Shown: one piece after another, positions 1-5,285 of the stretch | Layout: each line of letters opens with the position of its first letter | Position numbering within the stretch: position 1 is the stretch's first letter | Assembly (NCBI GenBank): GCA_017397605.1 | Contig: JAFQII010000204.1 | Coordinates: 1 to 8,225 of the forward strand | Origin: Clostridia bacterium | GTDB lineage: Bacteria; Bacillota; Clostridia; Oscillospirales; CAG-382 | Direction: 5' to 3' | Length of the DNA stretch: 8,225 nt | Notes under the pieces: generated by a model | Databases searched by the model: none | Told to the model about the DNA's origin: nothing | What the model saw: only the letters and a program-made list of their open reading frames with translations | Program-made: the position numbers and the translations under genes

Positions 1-104
1 CAATGAAAAGTCAGCATTGCTTTTTGCGTAACGGTTTTTGCTTGTATATGCGGAAGAAACGGCGAAAGCTCTTTTTCTACCGCACAGATAATTCCTATTT
101 TCAT
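1..104 (-). CDS. MTA/SAH nucleosidase-like protein, N-terminal part (cut by window edge)
   Basis: Reading down from the ATG at 104-102, 34 codons are open to the window edge. The product begins MKIGIICAVEKELSPFLPHI and continues with an AMLTFH segment. The start resembles the first beta strand and loop of 5'-methylthioadenosine/S-adenosylhomocysteine nucleosidases (MKIGIIGAMEEE-type) in the nucleoside phosphorylase superfamily. These cytosolic enzymes cleave the N-glycosidic bond of MTA or SAH in methionine salvage and SAM recycling. An AGGAG sits 8 nt upstream of the ATG. The ATG overlaps the stop of the upstream HAD gene in an ATGA arrangement, which implies translational coupling. Only the N-terminus is visible, so another purine/uridine phosphorylase-family enzyme is possible. 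The catalytic Glu and Asp residues lie outside the window. Confidence 0.72.
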   Translation of the reverse strand, partial: MKIGIICAVEKELSPFLPHIQAKTVTQKAMLTFH

Positions 105-838
105 GTGTTTGTCTCCTGTTGCGCGAGCATAAGTGCTTTCAACTCGCCCCAATGCGTGACAGTGAGGATGTCTCCCCTCTCCGCGTTCGGGTTTTGCGTC
201 GCACCGTGGTAGAGGACGGGAAAGATGCCTGCATTCTTTGCACCGACAGCATCAAAAATGTACTGGTCGCCGATGTACCACACATCCTCGGCAGTCAGAT
301 CGGCTTTTTGCAGTGCGAGCTCAAAAATACGTTTGTTGGGCTTGCGAAACAGATACTCGCTGGTTGCGAGGATGAATTCAAAGGAATGGTTTGGCAAAAG
401 CGCGTCGATGCGCTCCTTGACCGCCTCTCCACAATAGGAAATATTGCTGATCACACCCGTGCGGATTCCGCCTTCCCCAAGAAATGCCAAAAAGTCCTCG
501 ATGCCCTCGGTGGGCTTTGCAGGCGCCGCCGCGTTCCAAAAAATGCGGTCGATCTCCGTGGCTGTCAGTGGAAGCGTCACGCCCATCGACTCGTAGAGGT
601 AAGCGGTGAACATATGATTGGGCATTTCCATATCTAGCAGGTGTTTTCTTTGCGGATCGGTGCGCCCGATCTCAAACAGCAGTTGGTCAGCGCGTTCCTG
701 CACTTCTTTTGCGGTATAGCCGTATTTGTTTTGCGTGGCGTACTGCATGACTGCCGCCGTGCCGCGTACGGGGTCAAAGCCGTTTTCGTTGCCCAAGGTC
801 TGACCGTAGTCAAACAAGATCATTTTTGGTAGTTTCAT
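101..838 (-). CDS. HAD-superfamily hydrolase with atypical motif I
   Basis: A 245-residue cytosolic protein of the haloacid dehalogenase superfamily. Motif I is FDYGQTL (residues 9-15) with nucleophile Asp10. Motif II is Ser131 in VISNIS, motif III is Lys166 in FRKPNKR, and motif IV is IGDQYIFD with Asp191 and Asp196. An alpha-helical cap of about 100 residues lies between motifs I and II, as in C1-cap HADs. The usual second Asp of DxD, the general acid/base of HAD phosphatases, is Gly12 here. A standard phosphatase mechanism is therefore uncertain, and the substrate cannot be told. The start at 838 follows the GNAT stop by 7 nt; its Shine-Dalgarno is weak, so translation may be coupled to that gene. 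A later Met (residue 6) has no better site. The stop overlaps the next gene's ATG by 4 nt. Confidence 0.9.
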   Translation of the reverse strand: MKLPKMILFDYGQTLGNENGFDPVRGTAAVMQYATQNKYGYTAKEVQERADQLLFEIGRTDPQRKHLLDMEMPNHMFTAYLYESMGVTLPLTATEIDRIFWNAAAPAKPTEGIEDFLAFLGEGGIRTGVISNISYCGEAVKERIDALLPNHSFEFILATSEYLFRKPNKRIFELALQKADLTAEDVWYIGDQYIFDAVGAKNAGIFPVLYHGATQNPNAERGDILTVTHWGELKALMLAQQETNT

Positions 839-845
839 GGTGATA

Positions 846-1448
846 TCAATACTCTTTTACGGAGCGTCCTTCATATGGGGAGTCACCGTAGAATTTGTCT
901 GCGAGGGTACAGCCGGAACTGTAACGCCGCAAATAATAGTAGTCGTCACCGTAACGGTTATAAGAATAATCGTACACGGTGCGTTTTTCAAACAGTTTGA
1001 AGCCTGCCTTCTCGGCAGAGCGGAACGACGCGGGGTTGTCCACATCCATCACAGCAATCAGATAGTCTACGCCGTGTTCTTTGCAGAAATGTTCCGCAAA
1101 GGCGGATGCGGCTTCGGACGCGTAGCCGTTTTTGGTATACTGCCCAATCATCATCCAGCCGAGCTCGTACTCAAACAGCAAATCCGCCTTGCAAAAGCAC
1201 AGGCATCCCATGACCTCGTGTGTTTTTTGATGCTCAATGGCGTAGCAACGCCATGTGTTGAGGTCGCCGCTGTTTTCGATATCGCGAAAAGCGCGGATAT
1301 GCGCGACGACTTCGTCGGGTTGCAATTCCACTTCCAGAAAGTCGGGCGCGAATTTGAGCACCTGCGGATCGGTTTTGATACGGTATAATGCTTCGGCATC
1401 GTCCTCACGGAAATCGCGGATGATCAGCCTTGATGTTTTGAGATACAT
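846..1448 (-). CDS. GNAT acetyltransferase, RimJ/RimL type
   Basis: A 200-residue acetyltransferase of the GNAT superfamily (Acetyltransf_3, RimJ/RimL-like), predicted to move an acetyl group from acetyl-CoA to an amine on a protein N-terminus or small molecule. The N-terminus has the family signature (LKTSRLIIRDF, residues 3-13). The central strand ends in GWMMIG, followed by the acetyl-CoA loop QYTKNGYA (103-110). The late NPASFRSAEKAGF segment (138-150) is typical of the group. About 20 residues after the usual end of the fold are extra and rich in Tyr and Gly. I chose Met at 1448 because TTGGAG lies 7 nt upstream and the upstream gene stops only 4 nt away; the frame is open to 1499, but that would overlap the neighbour. 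The substrate is unknown. Confidence 0.9.
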   Translation of the reverse strand: MYLKTSRLIIRDFREDDAEALYRIKTDPQVLKFAPDFLEVELQPDEVVAHIRAFRDIENSGDLNTWRCYAIEHQKTHEVMGCLCFCKADLLFEYELGWMMIGQYTKNGYASEAASAFAEHFCKEHGVDYLIAVMDVDNPASFRSAEKAGFKLFEKRTVYDYSYNRYGDDYYYLRRYSSGCTLADKFYGDSPYEGRSVKEY

Positions 1449-1452
1449 GATT

Positions 1453-2280
1453 TTACTCCAAAAAAGCTTGCAAGTCGGGATATTCCCCGCCGATGACACA
1501 GTCGGTCAGTTTGCGGACGGCATATTCTTCAAACGCGTTCAGCTTGCCTGCAGTGCGGTAAGTCGGATCCAGTTCCGCAAAATCACACGTACTGTTTTGA
1601 ATCGCGTCTTGATGCGCAAGAACAAACGGATGCACGGCGGTATGCAGAAATTCATGGATGACATTTGAGAGCGAAAATGCGCCCGAAACGACTGTCAGGC
1701 AATCGTCCCGGATATGGTAATCCGCAGAGTACACACATTTGATCGGATTCTGTACAATCTCCACGCGCGTGATCGGCGTGTTGTATGTTTCGGCACAGCG
1801 AGACAGCAATGCTTGCAGTTTTTGCAAGTCGTCCTTACGGACGGTTTGTTGCTCGCCGAGCCATGCATGCTCCCACGCATAGTACTGCGCAAACGCATCG
1901 GAGTGCATGACCGCAGACAGGACACGCGGAAAGCCTGCAAGCCAATCCCACAGCTCCTGCGTGCGTTCCGCATCGGTGAGGTTACTTGCCTGCTTGACGG
2001 TTTGCGCAAAGGCATCAAAATCGGCAAAAGATTGCAGATCGTCTGTCAAGCAGAACGCCGCGCTTTCCAGTGTTGCGGCACGCGGCCAATACGGATATGC
2101 GTCGCAGGTGGTTTGCTTTACTTCCGTAAAAAACGCATGCGAGTCAGAAGCCGCAAATTGACGCAAGCATTCCGTCAGCTTTTCGTCACGGTCGATCGGA
2201 TAAAACTCGTAGCCGCATTGCAGTAACGCGAAGTAAATCGCGGAGATTGGTTTGTGGGTGGTAAAAGTCAGTTGCATCAT
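1453..2280 (-). CDS. Putative zinc metallopeptidase-like protein (HEFLH motif), family not recognised
   Basis: A 275-residue protein I do not recognise as a named family. Residues 204-220 read LSNVIHEFLHTAVHPFV, a hydrophobic helix with HExxH (His209, Glu210, His213). An acidic helix NAFEEYAVRKL (249-259) follows about 38 residues later and could supply the third zinc ligand (Glu251 or Glu252), as in gluzincin peptidases. The N-terminal two thirds is helical and rich in Trp, Tyr and Phe. No signal peptide or membrane segment is visible, so it is probably cytosolic. The peptidase role is inferred from the motif and its setting only. Two ATGs are adjacent (2280 and 2277), with no clear Shine-Dalgarno. 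The arm of a large inverted repeat ends 10 nt upstream, so initiation may depend on RNA structure. It is followed after 4 nt by a GNAT gene. Confidence 0.8.
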   Translation of the reverse strand: MMQLTFTTHKPISAIYFALLQCGYEFYPIDRDEKLTECLRQFAASDSHAFFTEVKQTTCDAYPYWPRAATLESAAFCLTDDLQSFADFDAFAQTVKQASNLTDAERTQELWDWLAGFPRVLSAVMHSDAFAQYYAWEHAWLGEQQTVRKDDLQKLQALLSRCAETYNTPITRVEIVQNPIKCVYSADYHIRDDCLTVVSGAFSLSNVIHEFLHTAVHPFVLAHQDAIQNSTCDFAELDPTYRTAGKLNAFEEYAVRKLTDCVIGGEYPDLQAFLE

Positions 2281-2289
2281 GAATCATTG

Positions 2290-2398
2290 GCGGGAGCTCA
2301 GAGGGACGGCCTCTCGGTGTGCTATCACGATATCAAACGGCATCATTTACTCTCCCTCTTAGTCCCTTATAGACGTTCGGACGGCTAAAAGCTCCCGC
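2290..2398. repeat. Large inverted repeat / structured intergenic element
   Basis: A perfect 9-bp inverted repeat, GCGGGAGCT at 2290-2298 and AGCTCCCGC at 2390-2398, encloses about 90 nt. Inside it AGAGGGA (2300-2306) pairs perfectly with TCCCTCT (2353-2359). GGGAC (2303-2307) could pair instead with GTCCC (2362-2366). The result would be a nested, possibly switching, RNA structure on either strand. On the minus strand it lies in the 5' leader of the metallopeptidase-like gene, ending 10 nt before the ATG. No U-tract follows on either side, so it is not a plain terminator. I do not recognise a riboswitch, T-box or SRP RNA in it. It could be a leader element, a small non-coding RNA, or a MITE-like genomic repeat. 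Confidence 0.6.
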
Positions 2399-2576
2399 AT
2401 GCACCGTTAGTGTATCCCGTCTGAGCCCACAAGCCCATAAACATAATCATTCTTTGAATAACCTCACAGTTGAGTGTAAAATCGACTGCGCATTCCGAAG
2501 AAATGCGGTGGGTAAGTTTGACAGTGATATGGGAAATCAGGATTTGGATCATGCCTACCATGAACAAAATGGTTGG
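2399..2576. other. Intergenic stretch without a convincing gene
   Basis: Between the palindrome and the GNAT stop I see no gene I can support. One frame is open on each strand through this stretch. The minus-strand frame has an ATG at 2567 giving 60 codons, but no ribosome binding site. The plus-strand frame has no start codon after its stop near 2368. A small hairpin (CGCATT 2489-2494 with AATGCG 2502-2507) has no U-tract. No good promoter for the downstream genes was found. It may be a decayed remnant or a long leader. Confidence 0.4.
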
Positions 2577-3023
2577 TTATAGTCTTTTTAAAAGCGAGTG
2601 TTTTTGGTCGAGTTCAAATCCGTTTTTTTTGTAGAAACCAAGCGTGCTTTCTTTGTTGGAGCCTGTTTCCAGGGAAAGCTTATAGCAACCGCGTTCTTTT
2701 GCGATTTCGGTTGCTTTTTGCAGTAGTGCGGAGGCGTAGCCTTTGCCGCGGTATTCTGCGTGCGTGACGACGTTTTCAATGACGGCAAACGGTCGGATGT
2801 TGTGTGTCAGGTTTTCGACAATTGCCATTTGCACGGTGGAAACAACCTTGCCGTCGATTTCCAACACAAGCAAGTGCATATTCTCGTCCTGCTCAAATTT
2901 GGTCAGCATTGCGCGCCATTTTGCCATGTCCTGCTCTTCTTTGGGTGGATAGTGCGTCAAATGCTCAAAATACAGTGTTTTGAGCTGTTCCGCGTCGGTG
3001 GCGGTTGCTTTTCGGATATACAT
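2577..3023 (-). CDS. GNAT-family N-acetyltransferase
   Basis: A 148-residue single-domain GNAT acetyltransferase, the usual length for the family, predicted to use acetyl-CoA to acetylate an unknown amine in the cytosol. It opens MYIRKATATDAEQL, the typical first strand and helix. The central strand is FAVIENVVTHAEYRGKGYAS (79-98), with the acetyl-CoA pyrophosphate loop at R92-G-K-G-Y-A97. It ends with LGFYKKNGFEL, the family's C-terminal helix-strand motif. The frame is open far upstream, but Met at 3023 is the right start because AAGGAG lies 6 nt upstream and the longer version would overlap the S51-like gene. It begins 13 nt after that gene's stop, so the two are most likely co-transcribed. 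Confidence 0.92.
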   Translation of the reverse strand: MYIRKATATDAEQLKTLYFEHLTHYPPKEEQDMAKWRAMLTKFEQDENMHLLVLEIDGKVVSTVQMAIVENLTHNIRPFAVIENVVTHAEYRGKGYASALLQKATEIAKERGCYKLSLETGSNKESTLGFYKKNGFELDQKHSLLKRL

Positions 3024-3036
3024 GGTGGCTCCTTGA

Positions 3037-3702
3037 TTACGGTTTGAATATCTTGACATTGCCGAGCAGTTTGATTTCACCGTTTTTGACGAGAATGGCG
3101 CCCTGCATGGACGCGGTTGCATAAACGGGTTTCTTGCGTTCGGCGAGAACCTTTTGGATCGATCGGTTTTGATCGGGTGTTCCCTCGTAATGCACCTCGT
3201 GATAAAAACCGTCCAGATACGGCAGACCGCGATAGTACCCAAACGCGGGATAATCCTCGTCGGGTGACAAATGGTATTCCGCAAGCTGAATGACCGCACC
3301 TGCGCTGTAACCCATCGCAATTCCGTCGTGTTTTGCCAAAGCTTCTTGCAATTCAAACTCCTCGATGCGTTGCATCATACGGTCCGGCAAGCCGCCGAGG
3401 AAGTAGAGAATGTCTGCGTTTTCAACCTTTTTGCGTGCAGTTTCTTTGGTGTCGGAAAAGTAATTCAAAAACGTAATGCGGTCTTCCGGGATTCCGTAAG
3501 AGCCAAAGGAATCGACAATGCCGTTGTAATAAAAGCCGCCCGCTCCGTACAGCGCGTACCATTCAGTCGAATCGCGTATTCTGTCGTCGCGGAATGAGAA
3601 TGCGACCACAACGACCGTGTGGTGCGGCAATAAAATCTGTTTTAACTCGTCGTACAGGTACGGCGCGTCAATATTGTAGCCTTCCAGCAGGATGTTAATC
3701 AT
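3037..3702 (-). CDS. Peptidase S51-like (dipeptidase E family) protein
   Basis: A 221-residue cytosolic protein of the class I glutamine-amidotransferase-like fold, peptidase S51 group (dipeptidase E / cyanophycinase relatives). FLGGLPDRM (101-109) matches the family's GG loop. The nucleophile elbow is GYSAGA (131-136) with Ser133. HEVHYEG (168-174) carries the likely catalytic His171, by analogy with the PHY segment of PepE. PepE cleaves Asp-X dipeptides; substrate specificity here is unknown. An upstream ATG at 3717 is only about 9 nt from the predicted transcription start and lacks a ribosome binding site. The ATG at 3702 has GAGAG 8 nt upstream, so I prefer it. This is the first gene after a strong promoter, with a GNAT gene 13 nt downstream. 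Confidence 0.88.
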   Translation of the reverse strand: MINILLEGYNIDAPYLYDELKQILLPHHTVVVVAFSFRDDRIRDSTEWYALYGAGGFYYNGIVDSFGSYGIPEDRITFLNYFSDTKETARKKVENADILYFLGGLPDRMMQRIEEFELQEALAKHDGIAMGYSAGAVIQLAEYHLSPDEDYPAFGYYRGLPYLDGFYHEVHYEGTPDQNRSIQKVLAERKKPVYATASMQGAILVKNGEIKLLGNVKIFKP

Positions 3703-3710
3703 GGTCGTGT

Positions 3711-3715
3711 CTCTC
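3711..3715 (-). promoter_or_regulatory. Ribosome binding site choosing the S51-like start
   Basis: GAGAG on the minus strand lies 8 nt before the ATG at 3702. The competing ATG at 3717 overlaps this site and has no purine-rich sequence before it. Confidence 0.55.
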
Positions 3716-3732
3716 ATGTTTTGTATGGTTTT

Positions 3733-3761
3733 ATCATATCACACAAAGTTGTTTTTGTCAA
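3733..3761 (-). promoter_or_regulatory. Consensus sigma-A promoter
   Basis: On the minus strand a perfect -35 TTGACA (3761-3756) is followed by exactly 17 nt and a -10 TATGAT (3738-3733, one mismatch to TATAAT). Transcription should begin near 3726, giving a leader of about 24 nt to the ATG at 3702. It lies just downstream of a terminator and so marks the boundary between the polysaccharide unit and the S51/GNAT unit. I see no operator-like repeat over it, so expression is probably constitutive. Confidence 0.88.
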
Positions 3762-3782
3762 TCAAATCAACCAAAACGGGAG

Positions 3783-3811
3783 AAAAATGCCGCAGAAAAG
3801 CTCTGCGGCAT
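3783..3811 (-). terminator. Rho-independent terminator
   Basis: A perfect 10-bp stem (ATGCCGCAGA 3787-3796 with TCTGCGGCAT 3802-3811) closes a 5-nt loop. On the minus strand it is followed by a T run (3787-3783). It sits 13 nt past the stop of the small gene ending at 3825, and it closes the polysaccharide unit just before the next promoter. Confidence 0.92.
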
Positions 3812-3824
3812 GGTATGTTATGAT

Positions 3825-4124
3825 TCAAAAGATTTCCCCGATGTAATAAGTCTGTTCTTTCGCGCGTTTTTCTTCAAACAGGCGGTACTCTGCGGTGGTG
3901 CGGTTGGTCCAACCAAAATAAGACTCGGCATTGGAAAAAGGAACTTCCATTCCCCGCTCCGACGCTACCTTGACAAAGCATATGATCAAATTGTTCGCAG
4001 TAACCGCTGAATAACGCGGATCTTCCTCGGAGTCATCCAAAATGTTATCGATCAAATTGTCGATATAATAAAGAAGATGCTCACCCATCAGGTATTCAAA
4101 TTCTTTGTCGGCATTTCGAGACAT
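3825..4124 (-). CDS. Small acidic protein of unknown function
   Basis: A 99-residue protein I do not recognise. It begins MSRNADKEFEYLMGEHLLYY and is helical and acidic, with a DDSEEDPRYSA segment (residues 30-40) and a C-terminal half rich in aromatic and charged residues. No signal peptide, membrane segment, Cys cluster or clear DNA-binding motif is visible. The gene looks real: AGGAG sits 8 nt upstream of the ATG, and a strong terminator follows the stop by 13 nt. It starts 15 nt after the stop codon of the broken capF copy (4140-4142). This suggests it once directly followed an intact capF in the same transcript. No promoter is evident upstream, so it is probably read from the polysaccharide unit. 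No role in polysaccharide synthesis can be inferred from its sequence. Confidence 0.75.
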   Translation of the reverse strand: MSRNADKEFEYLMGEHLLYYIDNLIDNILDDSEEDPRYSAVTANNLIICFVKVASERGMEVPFSNAESYFGWTNRTTAEYRLFEEKRAKEQTYYIGEIF

Positions 4125-4139
4125 TATGTACGCTCCTGT

Positions 4140-4223
4140 TTATGATTCCACAACTTCAAAAAACGTATCGGGTTTGTTGGGGTCAAAGCACTCGTTTGCC
4201 CACGTGAGGGTGACGAGGTCTTG
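4140..4223 (-). pseudogene. Truncated copy of the capF 3' end
   Basis: The minus strand encodes a QDLVTLTWANECFDP stretch followed by NKPDTFFEVVES and a TAA stop. This is the last roughly 26 residues of CapF, in frame, with no start codon or upstream domain. At the DNA level 4145-4223 matches 5288-5366 at 76 of 79 bases. Relative to intact capF the three changes are Ile to Val, a silent Asp codon, and Met to Thr, plus one extra C-terminal Ser. Homology stops abruptly at 4223, where AT-rich DNA of the acyltransferase 3' flank begins. It is a non-functional remnant and marks a recombination junction. Confidence 0.9.
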
Positions 4224-4246
4224 TTTTTTGAAATAATAAATTAATG

Positions 4247-5263
4247 TTAAATATCACAAGATATTTTTCTATTTTTAAACAGAGAATATATCTTTTCAAA
4301 TAACGGAGTAAGAACTACTCCTCCAATAAATGTACCTGTACATACCAATACAACATAAAGCCAGCCATTCTCAATATATATATGATCACAGCGAAAAACT
4401 TTTAGGAATACCCCTTGTATAACATATATACCCAACGAAATACGCCCAAGAAATCTCGTGACAAAACAATTGATCGGAATGAAACGAAGACATATTATAA
4501 CGAAAACTGTAAAAAACACTTCGCAAATCATTTGAACGCAAATACTGATATAGCCGTCAGTAAGCCACCATATCATATATGAAACGACAAATGAAACAAA
4601 AACTGAAACATAGATCAGGAACCCTCTGCGCTTGTGATTCAGATGGTTGTCAACTATTCTCTTGTAATCAGCCCATTTAATGCCGATGAAAAACGCAAAT
4701 ACACTTACGTATCGCGTTATTCCAGCATCAAAAGCGATTGAAAGCAACACATATAGCAAAAGAAATAATAACCAAGCAATGCTTTTTTCCTTATCAGATT
4801 TAATAAAGCGATTGATCAAATAAAATGCAAAGTACATTAAAAGTTGGATTTGCAAATACCATCCATTCGCTATAATTGTATCAGAAAAGAAAAAAGAACG
4901 AACAACAGTAATATAATCAAGACTGGAATTAATCCACAAAAGCGCAAACGAATAAATTGCAATGAGAATAATAATTATAAGGTAATATGGCGCTATTCTT
5001 TGTTTTGGAAAGTTTTTTAAATATATATCTGGTGCCTTTTTATATGACACTTGAAGTCCGTATCCGGACAAAAAGAAAAACAACGCAACCATTAAGAAAC
5101 CGAGCGACTGAAGAATAACACGCAAATATATATTTTGAACTAATCCACTATACTGAAACAGATGGTGAACCAAAACTCCGATAGCGCACAACCCTTTTAA
5201 ACAAGTCGTATTCTCTTTTGATAAATAAGTTGCAGATACGTTGTTTCTTAAACACAACTTCAT
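4247..5263 (-). CDS. Membrane-bound acyltransferase, acyltransferase 3 family
   Basis: A 338-residue polytopic membrane protein of the acyltransferase 3 (OafA/NolL/WecH-type) family. These proteins transfer acetyl or other short acyl groups to extracytoplasmic sugars such as capsule or O-antigen residues. The first membrane helix has KGLCAIGVLVHHLF (23-36) with the His33-His34 pair where the family keeps its essential His. FFFLSGYGL (62-70) is the conserved FxxSGY-like segment, and SLGIYVIQG (276-284) matches the family's late SYxIYLxH-type motif, though with Gln instead of the common His. About ten hydrophobic helices can be seen. I set the start at 5263 because AAAGG is 10 nt upstream; the open frame extends to 5446, but that part only shadows capF. 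It begins 22 nt after the capF stop. The DNA is very AT-rich (16 of 60 G+C at 4801-4860), unlike capF, which suggests transfer. Confidence 0.9.
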   Translation of the reverse strand: MKLCLRNNVSATYLSKENTTCLKGLCAIGVLVHHLFQYSGLVQNIYLRVILQSLGFLMVALFFFLSGYGLQVSYKKAPDIYLKNFPKQRIAPYYLIIIILIAIYSFALLWINSSLDYITVVRSFFFSDTIIANGWYLQIQLLMYFAFYLINRFIKSDKEKSIAWLLFLLLYVLLSIAFDAGITRYVSVFAFFIGIKWADYKRIVDNHLNHKRRGFLIYVSVFVSFVVSYMIWWLTDGYISICVQMICEVFFTVFVIICLRFIPINCFVTRFLGRISLGIYVIQGVFLKVFRCDHIYIENGWLYVVLVCTGTFIGGVVLTPLFEKIYSLFKNRKISCDI

Positions 5264-5273
5264 ATTAAGCATA

Positions 5274-5278
5274 CCTTT
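5274..5278 (-). promoter_or_regulatory. Ribosome binding site choosing the acyltransferase start
   Basis: AAAGG on the minus strand lies 10 nt before the ATG at 5263. It is only 1 nt from the in-frame ATG at 5272, too close to serve it, so the shorter start is preferred. Confidence 0.5.
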
Positions 5279-5285
5279 CAAGACA

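Noticed and set aside
119..637. Long plus-strand open frame opposite the HAD gene
   Set aside because: It is a shadow of the HAD gene. It has no ribosome binding site or family signature, while the minus frame shows all HAD motifs.
2290..2398. T-box or other known riboswitch in the palindromic leader
   Set aside because: I could not find the T-box AGGGTGGNACCGCG-like sequence, a specifier loop, or any other known core. There is also no terminator with a U-tract.
2489..2507. Small hairpin CGCATT/AATGCG as a terminator
   Set aside because: The stem is only 6 bp and no U-tract follows on either strand.
3024..3356. N-terminal extension of the GNAT frame upstream of 3023
   Set aside because: It shadows the S51-like gene. 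The GNAT fold begins exactly at Met 3023 after AAGGAG.
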